Positions 1 through 13,226 of a stretch of 64,000 nucleotides of DNA are shown here, piece after piece. Positions within the stretch are counted from its first letter, which is position 1. The number at the start of each line of letters is the position of its first letter. Under the pieces are notes generated by a model. That model searched no databases. It was not told the origin of the DNA and was given only the letters and a program-made list of their open reading frames with translations. Location: contig CM036632.1 of NCBI GenBank assembly GCA_020746105.1, positions 3,472,001 through 3,536,000 on the forward strand, in the 5' to 3' direction. Position numbers and translations under genes: made by a program. This DNA is from Trogon surrucura (Eukaryota > Chordata > Aves > Trogoniformes > Trogonidae).

Positions 1-3000
1 TCTTTAAACGATCGTTAAAATAGTGAACCTGATTCTCAAAAAGGCAAAGAAACAGATTCCGTGCTACACTGGACACCACGCACCTGGAAGTATCTCATAT
101 TGCCATTCTCCACTACCCCAAGGTTAAGCAAATTACCACTGACTGTATTCATGTGTGGCTTTTTTTTAAATATATCGACCCACACACAACGTCCCCCAAC
201 TCCAGTCAAAAAACGATGGCAATGACATTGTGTGCAAGGAAATAAAGTATTGAAATAAAGTATTGAAAGCTCAAAATTCAAACTGAGACTTTCAAAAGTT
301 AAGATTTGGAAACACGTTTATAACCTGAGCTCTACCAAACAGCAACATCCCGGAAAAGAAACAAGGCGAGTGTTCCTACAGCCTTCTGAATGCCCAAACA
401 CATGTTCTCATCGCACGGTTCTAGTCTCTTGTGATACAAAATTCAACAGGAGTCTTCTTGGAGACACTGGGACTGAAAGGAGAAACAAATTTTTAAACTA
501 TCTAGAGTAATTATTTGTATTTTTAGTAGAACCATGCAGATGAAATCACTGTACGATTAACACACAACCGAACGGCTCAGTGTAACCAGCGCTTAATAAC
601 TGAACGTTGACTGACTGGAACAACCTCAGTGACATTTTTCTTCTTTTACAGTTAAGTTAATAACATGGAGAAGGGAAAAGCTTTATCAAAGGTAACTACT
701 AAACCAGCCTTTACATACAATTTGTCTTTGTCTTCTTTCCCAATGAATTACCTACAGATACACCTACATGTACGTACAAAACACCAATACAAGACACTGC
801 TTGACAGATGAGATGGACTAGGGCAAAAAGTTTAATGAAGCACAGGATTAAGAAAGAACTAACCACACGTTTCAAATACAGAGACTGCGAGCTAAACTAA
901 TAAAATTAATGCTTTGTTTGTTGATCATACACGAATTACAATTACAGTTTTATTGCTCTGTATTTCGTTCAAATATACCCCAGTGTACCTTGGCACAAAT
1001 CTCCGCTTCAAAAATCAACGGAGTAATTAGAAAAGCTGTAGAAAATTAGTGCATTGAGTAGTATTTCCATAATTTCTCCTACAAAATGATTAACAGACAT
1101 TAGATACCATGAGCAGTGCTACTGAGGCACTTAAGAGTATACTAATTTGGTTTTCCAATTTAAAAAAAAAGAAGCTATTTCCAACTGGCTCCCCACCAGT
1201 TACTTTAAGATTCCCTCTAAAAAAAAGAAATGGCGATGGAATCAAGAAATTTTACATGATACTACAGCACAAAAGTGACAGGTTCTTGGTTTTCAGACCG
1301 GTAGAAAAATTGTCTTTTGTCAAATGGTTTTAAATTTGATTTTCAACACACGCACGCACCAATGCAGGAAGTCATCGGTTATGTTTAACGTGCAACTACA
1401 CAGACTTTGCGCAGAATTTAAGCACTCGGAAGACGGACAAAAGCAGCAAGAAGGTCCACCCCTATGGAAAAGCTGTGCTCACGCAGACGGGAAGGCTAAG
1501 GGTGCACAACGACGTCTGCTGAAACTGTAACGTCCTTCAGGGAAACGAAACTCGGCCAACAGCGTCTGCACCGAGGCCTCACATTAGCAGTTGGGTGTGA
1601 GAGAATCAGCCGTACTACCAAAAACCACTCGGACAGAATCGTATTTCACCTCTGAGGGGGAGTTCCACCCAAGCAGCACTTGGGCCTGTCCTGTACCACT
1701 GGAGTAGCTACTCACTGGTTACTTCCCCGTGTATCCTCACTGAACCGTCCACGCTACCACACACTCTACCCACGTCATCTCCACACCCAAACCAAGAGGC
1801 TTTGCTTCCAACTCTCCCACCTTCCCAGACTTGCTATTAGATGTTATTATGTGTGGGCTTCCACCTCTTACTATTTTCAGTTTACTTACTGTCTGTAGAG
1901 AAACTGAAAAGTTTTTGTTGCTGTGCTAGAAGGTAACAACTTTTATATCAAGTGGGTATGAGCGGAAGAACCGACCTGCAGAGAAGCGCGAACAGGCCAA
2001 AGGACAAGTGGCGTGGGTTCTGCACGTCCTGTCTTCCCTTCTGAATTCCAGTTCTCTCCCCAAATCAACACTGATGGTCTGCTGGTATCCACAGCTTCCC
2101 CTTAAGCAGAGAATCCATCTGACGCAATCTCAGAAGTTACCACGTTGCATTCCAGCAGGGAAACATCATCAAAAGGTGGGACTCCACAAGCCCTGCCCAA
2201 AGCTGTAAATGACGGAGGTCTGAAATCCATCAGTTGAAGCAAACAGATAAGCTTAGAGCTTCTTGTCTCCCAGTTGAACACTTACATTTGGGAGGGGGGG
2301 AACAGCCGCTTTGGACTTGAAGATCTGAACCTTAAGTCTCACTGAGAAAGACAGAACAAAGACGTTCATCGCTATTTGCCTTCCTTGGTTTTCCCCATAC
2401 TACGTGAACATTACCAGTTTTCAGAAACTCTTGATTATTTATTGCTCCCAACCTACCACCGAACGGCCTTGGCACGCTTCACTTGCAAAACCAGTTACGA
2501 GCTTGAAGGAAAACCAGGGGATTCTTGAGGAAATCATCAAAATTGCAAATCACCAGTAACCTCACGCAGAGTAGAGCAAAAGCATCACATGAGAGCCCAT
2601 ACAGGTTTCTAGTTCCGATTCCTTGCGCTGTTTCTCTGGTTATAAACACGTGCAGTGTTTTGTGGACAAACACACGGTCTTCACGCTTTACGGCAGGATT
2701 AAAAAAGAATTTGAGAGTACCACCTCAGGCCTTCTTGAGAGGATCTCAGGTTGCCTAAAAGCAATCCCTGCCAAGCGAAGGGAGGGGGTTTATTACTCAG
2801 GTCTAGTTCTGATTTTCAAGATAATGTTTCCTATAATCTGGCAGTGCAAATACTTAAGGCACAAGGAATGAAAAGTAGGGAAGGCTGCGTGACACACATA
2901 GTTCGGGTGATATTAGAGCAAACTTTCCAGCACCACACTGTTGCCTGGATCTTGACCTGTGGGAATGCGTTCATAACATTTTAACTTCTACAGCAACTTC

Positions 3001-6000
3001 TCTTGCATTTTAAGAGAGGATAAAGTTATTGGTGAAACAATGCCTACCCGCTGGACATTACGAGACTTATGCTGAAAACACACCGGGAAGAATGTATTAA
3101 TGAGTTTATTATGTCTGACTAAACTCTGCAAGCCTCGCTTCCCTGGTAATCAGACACCAACGTGAATAAAATACAGCTTTTTCAGAAGCGATCCATTAAA
3201 TAACTTGCATTTTTCTACAGTATGAGGGCAAATGTTAAGTTATTCTGGGAACCTCAGATTCTGTACCAAAAAGCCATCATTTTTCCTCTTCAGAGCTCTA
3301 CAACATCTCAGAAACGGAACGGCTACAGATATACTGATGCAAGGGTTTGTAAAAAGCCTTACGAGGGACACATGTGACCAAGTAACAGCAGTGACCCGTA
3401 CTCTGTGATCTGGCTTCCAGCGAGCTCAGACCATACGGAGTTCAAAAATTACAGCCACAAATTCCAGGAATGGGATACGGATCTTCACAGATTCAAAGCG
3501 CCACAGAATAAAAACTTGTAAGTGAAATAGAATTATAACGACCTAACCTAGCGAAAGGAGTTGCAACTAAACCAAACCGCATCTTCCAGGCCAGTGCCCA
3601 GATACGGGGGCTGTCAGCAAACGAGAGATCACAAAGCTTCTCCTTCTTTTGAAACATCGTAAGGACACAGAGGGCAGAGGAAGTTACAGTTCTTCATAAT
3701 CAATCCAATCTAGTCATTAGTGTTCTAAAAGTAAACATAAAATTTCCACAGCACCCAACTATCGCAAAGAACACAATTAAAACAGCAAGGGGGACACCAC
3801 TTAATTCTCTTTTAAATTCCCATCACCTTACTTTAAAACCCAGCCTTCCTTTTTAACCCGGACACAGAACAGAACTTCCCTACAAGCAAAACCGGAAAAA
3901 ATCAGCGACGATCAGAAGCTCACCTACCTCTTTACTAGTGCTCCACGGGAACGTGCTTCACTATTTAACAGTTTTTCCTCCCTGAAGTCAGAACAGTCAT
4001 AAAAAAAAGGGGGAGGGGAGGTTGATTGCACTAGTTCTACAGCATCTGGCTATGCAATAAGACTCTTGAAATAATTTTCTCTAGTGTAGCATATAGCCAA
4101 CAAATCTGGCAAGAAGCAACTTTAAGCATGTGTTGCTGTGACAGCAATGAATTATCACCCCAGCCTGCAGCAAGATTAACACTTACAGCCTTGGCATGAA
4201 GAGCAGTCTGCTCGGATAGCGCGTCAGGAGTAGTGCTCCGCGATCAGACTCGAAAGGGTGGGCTCACGGTAAGAAATTTAGAGCGCAGAAATGCAGACGT
4301 TCACCGAAACTGTAAACAAACAGATAATTTCTAGGGAAAAAGGCAGCGTACAGCCAGAGAACACGACGGGAAACTCAAGGTGTGGAAGAAAAAAATAAAA
4401 AGCAGCGACTGAAAACATGGTACTGCCTATGACAGAGGATGTGCTTCAAACAACAGTTACAGAACAAAACCAAAAATTAGAAAAAAGTCCACCAGATCTC
4501 TTCTGCTTAAAAACACCGAGGTATCCAGTCAAACCAGCCTGACATGAAACAAACTACCCTGAAAGCTATGTGGAAACTGTAGGAAAAAAAAAAAGGCAGT
4601 CACTGAGTCCAACTTAGATGTTACTCCTGGCAAGTTAGAGAGCTTGTCACAGCAAGAGCACCTCCCACTACCTGTGAGTTAAGCGCAGATTCAAAACTAA
4701 CTTCGGCCTCACTGGAAGGTCAGAGACGACATTAGTTCAAAACCAATTCAACCCAGGAGTTCTGTTTGGCAGATTCACGGTCCTTCATTCCCCTTTTCCA
4801 GGTAACTGACCACAAACAGAAACAGATCTGAAAACAAAGCTCCTTACCAACAGTTTCTTGAAACAAAAACTGCAGAGCAAAGAAAGCCATGAAGCTTAAG
4901 ACGACATGGTGAAGCTCCTCCTTGGTTAAACACTCACCATACTTCGATTTTCTTTTGCTTTGCAGAGCTGATAAGACTACAAAGCACGACTTCTGCTCTT
5001 TGATCTGGTTTCCTAGAGATTTTTCTCTAGTTAGGAGATCCCACCAATCAGCTTCACCTCTAGCACAACTTCGCTTTGCTTCACAAACCAGAAGAAATGT
5101 GTAATATTAATGCTGATAGAATTGATTTCACAGATTACGTGTTCTACTTCCAAGATCTTAACTTGAAGGAAATACTTTAAGAAGTTAAGAAGTGTGAGTT
5201 GAAGCATACGAATAGGTGAGGTTAAGGGATTCAGCACTGAGGAAAACCAGGACAAAGGGATTACACCTCCTTAAAAAAAAGAAAGAAAAAAAATCTAATC
5301 CAAAAACTATTAGTAGCAGCTGGATATAAAAGTATGTTAAAATGACAGGAAAAGTCTAGTGGGCATCACAATCAGCACGGCTTTACGTAGAACACAGCTT
5401 TCCGCGTGACAAAAGGAAAATTTTAAGTTCCTTTGAAAAGCTTTATTTCAAACACATACCTGTAAGTAGATAAAACGTGCCTCCAAACTCTCAAATGTGA
5501 CACCACGAGAGAGAATTAAAAGAACAGTATATGTTGGGAATTTTGTAAGGAAGTGATTACAGTTCAACTCCCTGAGACTAGAAGCTGCTTTGTAAGTAAA
5601 AAGGGAGCAAAAATGTTGTCTAGCAAAAAAGAGTAAACTGAGTTGAAGCAGACCCCGTGACCAAAGTCAGTTTGGAAAAAATCTACTTTGCAAAGAAATC
5701 AGGGAGGTGCATCTACAGTTTTTAATTACTGGGTTGTAACGATGAAATGCTGTATTGGCTGGGAAGACCAACCTTCATGCAGTGGGCACAGCTCTCAAGT
5801 GTCCACAGACCAGGCTCCAGCCTTCTGGAGCTGAGTGTTACCTCTTTAGTTCACCGGACTGCTCCGAAACAATAATTAATTCACACTGTTCATAGAGATC
5901 ACGCTTACTGACGGCATCTATGATTGATCATTCAGGTAAAACAAAACACAAACCAAATTAACCCAAACAAAAACACATTATCCCCCCAACTCCCCTGAAA

Positions 6001-7439
6001 TTACAAGGGGGTTAAAGTACAAAATTCTGGTTTTACTTCTCCCAAAGCAGTTTGCAAATTATTTCTCACCATACTTTTTCTTCCCCAGTACTTCCTTACT
6101 CCAATCTAGCACATCCTTCATGACAGACATAGCCTTAAACCCCTCATCTTCGCTAACAAGTCAAAATGAATGCTCCCCTATTTACCTAACGTCCGACAAG
6201 ATCACAAAAATACCAGTATCCTGTCTTCCAGAGCAGAGACAGATACTATTTTGGTTGGAATATGACAGCCACAGCTTTCTGTGGCCCATTCTCCTTCTAG
6301 TTCACTCCTCTGGCACAAATAACAGACGGAACACGGAAGCCAAAGGACACATCTTTCCTTGCCTTTCCCCCCGTATCCATACGGTTCTGGAGGTCGACGG
6401 GGGCTTTTTTTCATCTCAAAGTAAACTGTTCCTCTGAGGAGATGCACCTTTTTGCATACCATCAGGTTGAGTTTATTAGCTTATTTAAATCAGACACTTG
6501 AAATATCTGACCAAAATAGGCTTACGCATCTCAGTGGTTTTTTTTCGACTATAGTTCCGCATGTTGGGTTATATCAACTACCTGCAGTAAACGCCACCGG
6601 AGTAAAATCCAGGCTTGACAGCTATTTTGGGCTGCTGGATTAGAAGCGTTAGCTGCATTAATGGGGCAACGAGAACAAAGTCTTCTGTGGCAAGAGCGTG
6701 ATGAAACACCGGTGAAGTTGGTGCATCTCAGCTCCTCTAGAAAGGATCTCCTGTTTGAGCAGCCATCAGGTACTGCAGTTCTTCAAGGAATTTCACCCAT
6801 TCACTGTCCTCCTCTCCACAAGATGGAAATTTCCAGACAGATGCTTTTTATGAGGTACATCACCTGCAGATGAAGCTGTCCTGCTGCTGCTGGATGACCA
6901 CTCTGTCCTTAAGGTTGTTCTTAACACAGAGAAGGCCACAGGGTTGAAGCAGACCAGGCCTACCTGAATATACTGCAGTCGTACTAACAACAGGATTCAC
7001 TACTATCCTAAGAAATAAATTTCTTTCAGTAAAAACTATAAATCAGCTCAATAATGAAGGGATTAAAGCTTCTGATATCTTTCTTTCTGAGCAGCTTTAA
7101 AGTTATCATTTCTGGGTAGTAAAATGGAGCGGTTAGAGTTTTGTTTTAATAAAAAAAACCAATCTGCATTAACAAGCTTTTCCTTGTCTGGATATCTGAT
7201 AGAGAACAGCATTTTTCAGTAGTCAGGAAAAAGACAGGGCAACACATTAGGAAACACCACACTTGCTAATATTAAGATAGATTTATTCCAATTTGATTAT
7301 CTACACAAGCTATAGAATTTAACACTTGACAGATACAACACAGAAGCATGAAACTAGGAGAAAGGAGATGCTAACACACTGAAAACGTTCCAAAAGCTGA
7401 ATCCTGTACTACGCATCTCCTCAAAAAACGAAGACCCAC

Positions 7440-7690
7440 AGGCTCCCTGAGCCCAGTCCTTTCCAAGGCTGCCCCAGTAGAAGAGTAACCGAGCACGAGC
7501 GCAGCCGCTCGCCCAGGGATGCCCTGATGGGGTTGCAGAGCTGGCACCTCGCCTCGGCCCTCGGAAGCGCGTCAGGGTTTTACTGGAGTGCTGCTCTTCT
7601 CCCGCTCTCTCCGTCTGGCACACGAGTCCCGCAGGGCTACAGCCAGCTGGCACAGCCCACAACAGCCTTGGGGCTGCTCTAGACGACACA
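7440..7690. other. GC-richer patch inside USP22 intron 1
   Basis: About 250 bases are clearly richer in G+C and CpG than the flanking AT-rich intron. A 111-codon minus-strand frame starting at 7689 is open across it. The translation contains no family I recognise, and I see no convincing splice sites in the right places. It may be an old repeat, a regulatory element or an unrecognised alternative exon. Confidence 0.3.
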
Positions 7691-10600
7691 AGGGAGTAGG
7701 CCAGAGGAAAACCAGCACCATAAAGAGCTAATTTACAACCCTATTATCCCATCATGCTCAACCGTACACAGCACAAGCATGATCTAGGCACATGCCCCGT
7801 GACCAGATGTTTTAAACCAACAACAACAAAAAAGTTACAACAGCTTAACAGACTCTGACTGCAAAAGACAGAAATCTTAACTTTGAGACGGGCCTGTTTA
7901 AAGAGGGAAATAATTGGCTTGTAACCCGATTACTTAGGAAAACACTATTAATTTCATCAAACGTAATATGAAAAATAGATTTTCTGTAATAGCTGATCAC
8001 AGATTACGGGCATTCTACACTCCCTGGTTCATTTATTTTTCACAAGGAAACTGGAGTAGAAGGAAATTATTTGCATACAGGAATAAGTTCCAACGACTGC
8101 AAACATAAGCCAAGTTTCACGTATCAGGCTCAGCACACGGGAGTACATCTGTGAGAGCCTCCAGTATTCGCAGCAGCAGCAGCAGGTACGGCCACACAAC
8201 CGGAGCAGTAACACAAGTTCTTCGCAGAATCTTTCAGACAAGGTTAGTATTAGCCACACTGAATTTTCAGAAGAAACCACTAGGGCGTGGAGAACATTCA
8301 AAGGCAGCAGCAAAGGCTGGAGGGAGGCAGCGGTCGAGCAGCGGTTGTTGCTGAAGCCCCCGAGCATCACCCACCGCCGGCCCCTCTCCCCACCGCCCAG
8401 GCACTCCTCCCCTCAGGCTACCAACGCCACTTTGCTCAGCCCTACAGTGACACGTAGCACAGAGCCAGTTCTGGTGAAAGATTATTAAGACGAGGGGAGG
8501 AGGAAAAAAAAAAAAATCATTTTCACCTTTATCTGTTCTTTCTGGTTCACAGCACAATCGCACCAACAGGACGCAGCGAATGGTACGACAAGAACGTGCA
8601 GCCAAGAATTGGTAGTTCCTGACGCTGTTAAGGTAAGACACACGTACACGCACCCCTAAAACGTTGGATTTCATGTTCCCCACTCACTAGTCCTCGGTGA
8701 TAACACACAGAAAGGTCTAAATTTCAGATCTCTTGGTCTCCTCTGGTATAGCAAATACTGACCCAGTCCTGTATCCGAATGACACTTTTCCACACGTCGA
8801 GCCAATTCCATCACATTCTTGTGTCTCACTAATACCCACATACATAACTAGTTTTTAAACTTTGAGGCTTTTAAAATTCATCAGATTTGCTAACTCGCCT
8901 TGTTCTTAATGTCATTTTCTTGTGTTCTTTTTACCACAGCTTAAAACAACTTGTGTGCAAAACAATTTCAACCTCCGGGTACAACGTACTTACAGAATTA
9001 AATGGTTTGCTTTATACAGAATTGCTACAATAAAGTAATTCTTCAGCTTACCACTAAACTGGAATTGTTTTTCTACAGTCAGACTTTTGCAGTATGCAGC
9101 CAAAGACAGATTAAACCCCTCCACCTCCTACCACCTGAGATCTTTCAATAAGGGCCTGAAAACTTGCATTCCAACTACAAGACGTCCCTGTGGCCTCTGA
9201 TATACCAGGATCTCCCCCCTTAAGTTTCCTCTTCCTAAAATGTTTAACCACGTGGATGAACAACAGATGTAATCAGCGCCATAAAGCAATTGCTCTAATG
9301 CTCCGTGTATATTTTTCATTTTCACACTCCATACTCCACATAATTGTCAACTTTGGTACCGCTCCATTGCACTTTGTGATTTAGACCCCTTCGATCAGCA
9401 AGTGGTTGGGAGCAACTCTTCTGCGCGTGCAAGTTTGATTCAATCCTGGTAACTGAATCAATGCAGCAAAATCACCAAGAGATGCGGAAATTTAATTCAT
9501 TGGAGCAACTCCTGAATTTGCACGTCAAGAAAAGTTACAAGAAGCGGAATTACTAGATGACAGGGAAGCACATCACTAAGGGCAGTAATACGAAATGCCG
9601 AACAAAGACCAATCTCCTTCGGGAAGAGCCTCCTAACGACAGGAGCGTGTCTTGTTCCTTTCAATGCACAGAACTGCAAGAACTCTTGAAACTATTTTCA
9701 CTGCTTTCCTCATCCTGTTCTCCACATCGCTGTTAAGATCAGCCCACAACAAAACCCGCACGATGTAGTCACGCATGACCAAAAGGACTGAGCATTAATC
9801 ATTCAGAGAAACCTACACAATAACAAGCTTTTTGGGGGGAGATGCTTGTTAAGAGAGCATGATAGAAGCCAGCAGTGTGCAGAAAACAAAAGTGCATGAG
9901 AATTTCACCCTGGTCACTGAGTGCCATGCAGGACAATGCTCCACTTTAAGAACAAACCTGGGCAGGAATCTGAAGAGAACAAAGCACGGCAAAGAAAAAC
10001 ATAAAACCTTGAGATAGTTTTTGCATTTGTCACTGGAGCACAGAGGGTCACAAAACCTCACCTGACACAAACAAGGTACTGAAATCCCTCGGCTCCCTCA
10101 GCTGTCTTCACTTGCGAAGTTGTCATACATCTGCTGGGCAATAAATCTTACCTATACTTACCAAGCATACTCTAAAGAAGGTCCCTGAAAATCTGACTCA
10201 CACACAAGTCTGAATACCCAGGAGAGAAGCACAAGCTATAATTAGACAAACTTTCTGAAATAACATCAGGTGGTTAAAAAACACAAGGAGGGGAAGATTC
10301 ATCATGAAAACTAGGCTTAGTACACTAGAGCAAGAGTTGCAACACAGAATTCCAGATTAATGAAAGAGAGATACCCTAACAATCTCAACTACAATGTACA
10401 TTAACCATCTCAGCAATTCATTTCTATATAAATACGACCCGAATTTATGAACAGTTACAGTTTCACATCTCGCATGTGTGTGCGGAAGAGCTCAGCTGTG
10501 TGTGCAAACCAACTGTCACGTCGCAAGAGCAGCGGGGTACAAGAACAAGACTGTGTAAGTGGAGTTAAATGTAGGTTCTCTTTTCAGGCTTACTACTAAG

Positions 10601-11857
10601 GCAGCAGCACATTTAGCGAGCTGCTTCTCACTACTATGAGGATATTTAATATATTTGACATGTTTAATTTCCTGTAACACATTCAGACACGAGAACTTGG
10701 ACTAGCCACAATATTTATGCTAAAAAAGACACTATGGTTTTTTTAAGTGTGTCCAAAAAAAAATCTTTGTTACCATACCCACTTTTTCTTTTTGACTTTC
10801 ACCGTGTCCAATATCCAATTTTTCTATTTGATGACAAATTTAGTACACTGTAGACCTGCCCAGAAATACTTCTCAGGGATATGCTGACACCACCAGTGAT
10901 ACCACGCAAAAGGTAGACAAGAAGAGCCCTGTTAATTTCGAGCTCCATTAAGCACAGGAACGGAAGAATGAGAAGGAGGGGGAAAAAAGTTATCTTTACC
11001 AACTTGGAAAAGTAGCAGAGAGAGAAAAAACATAAGAATTTTTAATTACTCTTATGTATAATGGGAAGGTTTAAAAAACATAAATTAGTAACATTCTACC
11101 TAAGCAGAGAGCCGAAAACAAGTTGAGTATTTGCTGTATTTCACACACAAAAGACAAGGTAGGCGCTCGGTGCTAATCAGTTACCAAGAGATAAAGTGAA
11201 TCTCAAGTTACTTTGAGTCAACTGGTGTCTGGTAACAGTTCACTTTGCTGATTGTCAAATAGGTCTTGAAATAGATAAAATTGTTGTTTTTCTCAGATAC
11301 GCAAGAGCAACACGGTAGAAGCTGCCCTAGCACCGAAGGAAGCCACAGATCCTTCCGGAGTTGCTATCAAGTCATAATAATGAGGTACCACCACCTGGGA
11401 AAAACGTGTTTTGAACCAAACAGAATGCAGGTTAATTGTGCAGTGAGCAACTCCTTACAACATCGATTGTATTACTAGCTAACGCAGCAAAGTTCATCTC
11501 GTGAATTAAGCAGAGCGCACATAAAGGACTGCCAAATCGATATGTAAAAGAATACAACTGCGAAGGCAGAGCTTCCACCCAGTCAGAACAGATCTATCAG
11601 CTTCTAGAACTGCTTCTGCTAAGAAAAGGTTCCCAATTCAGGCCTCTCGGATACCATATGGCTCTCCCTACGCTCCAGCACTGCTCGCTGACAACACAGC
11701 CCAGGATAACATAACAAACTGTAATGTCATCGTAGCATTTCGCTCACTTAGCTCCACTGCCCATAGGTTAACGAGAGACTGGAGATAGCTGCTCTGGGCA
11801 GCCCTTTCTGTCCACGTTCAGAAAGACTCTAATGACACCAGCTCTTTGCATGCTTAG

Positions 11858-11876
11858 AATAAATAAATAAATAAAT
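11858..11876. repeat. (AATA)n microsatellite
   Basis: A short AT-rich tetranucleotide run, four to five units of AATA, within USP22 intron 1. Confidence 0.85.
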
Positions 11877-13202
11877 TACTTTTTAAAAAACATAGTCCTA
11901 GTAAGTCCAGCAAGATGCATAGGGCACCTTGAGGTTGTCTTTCTTGTGAAGCCACTATAATTGATATGTAAGCAGTGCTTATATCGGATGCTGCCACTCG
12001 TTACAGACACATGATAAATACTTGGAGAACTACAGCAATACAAGAATCAAAAAACCCAAACCTAACATTTTCAAGTAGCTATCAGCCACATGAAAAGGTA
12101 TGGCTGAAAAAAAAACCTCTAAACACCAGGAAAAATAAAGAAATCAAGAAATCATAGTTCCAAGTCAATCACATACTACGGGTGCCAGGTTTAATGTGAG
12201 AAATGCAAGCGTTTTAAACCAAGTTAACCTTTCTCTGGTTTAAAACAAATCAGCCACTGCTGGGAATCGAACTAACAGTTGTAACAGCATTTGCTACAAA
12301 GCAGGATCCCCAGACTACATCCCAAAGGAAAACACACTCTTTTTTGGTTTTGCTCAGACTCAAGTAGCAGTTAAGTTAGGAGACATGGAGTCGGCACTTC
12401 ACGAGCAGGCAACTTCCCCTCTCAGTCAGCAGCATTTGCCCACCAATTTGTTACTCCAGTTACTAAGACAGAAAATCCTCAAATGAAGGAAGAAGAGTAG
12501 AAGGTTTGAAACCGATTTGCAGCTCTGCTTTCATGTTAACGCTACAGATTAAGGCCTGAAACAAAAATGAGGCTATCAGCTAACCTTTGTTTGGGATTTA
12601 GAGCTCTGACGGCTTAAAATAAAGCTCAACAGATAGTCCAACAAATCAAACAAAGCCATTCCACTCCGCTCACCTTCACACTACAAGTTGTCGTTCCAGT
12701 TCGAAAGCTTTCAACGTTTTCAGTATCAAGCAAGATAGTTGCCTGCAAAAAAACCTAAAGAGATGCTACAACTGCTCCTGAGAAACAGCCCAGCAACTAG
12801 CAAGCCTTGACGGCTGATAAGACTACCAAACCCAAAAGAAGTCTATTGGGATTTTTCACCTTCGTCAGTTTATGCAGATCCATCTGCTTGCTCTGCAACA
12901 GGGAACAAACAAGAGCATGGGGAAAACTGCATTTATTGTGCTCATTTGTGTCTCCACCTACATTTGAAAAAAAAAAAAATAGAGAGGGAAATGGTTTCAT
13001 TACAACTACTATTTGTGAGTCAGCTTCAACAAGATCTTTACATCAGACTAAGTGTTGACCTGAGAGAGAGAGAGTTGATCAAGCGGTGGGACAAGTCCTG
13101 ATGGTTCAGATCCCTCAACTCAAGAATTGCTATTCTCCACTTTAGAGTTCATGGCATGAGACTAATTTCTAATCTTCGGCCCAGAAATCAACCATTTATT
13201 TT

Positions 13203-13226
13203 AAAAAAACAAAAAAACAAAAAAAC
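13203..13226. repeat. (A7C)3 low-complexity repeat
   Basis: Three units of seven A followed by C, then a short C run. It is simple low-complexity sequence in USP22 intron 1. Confidence 0.8.
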
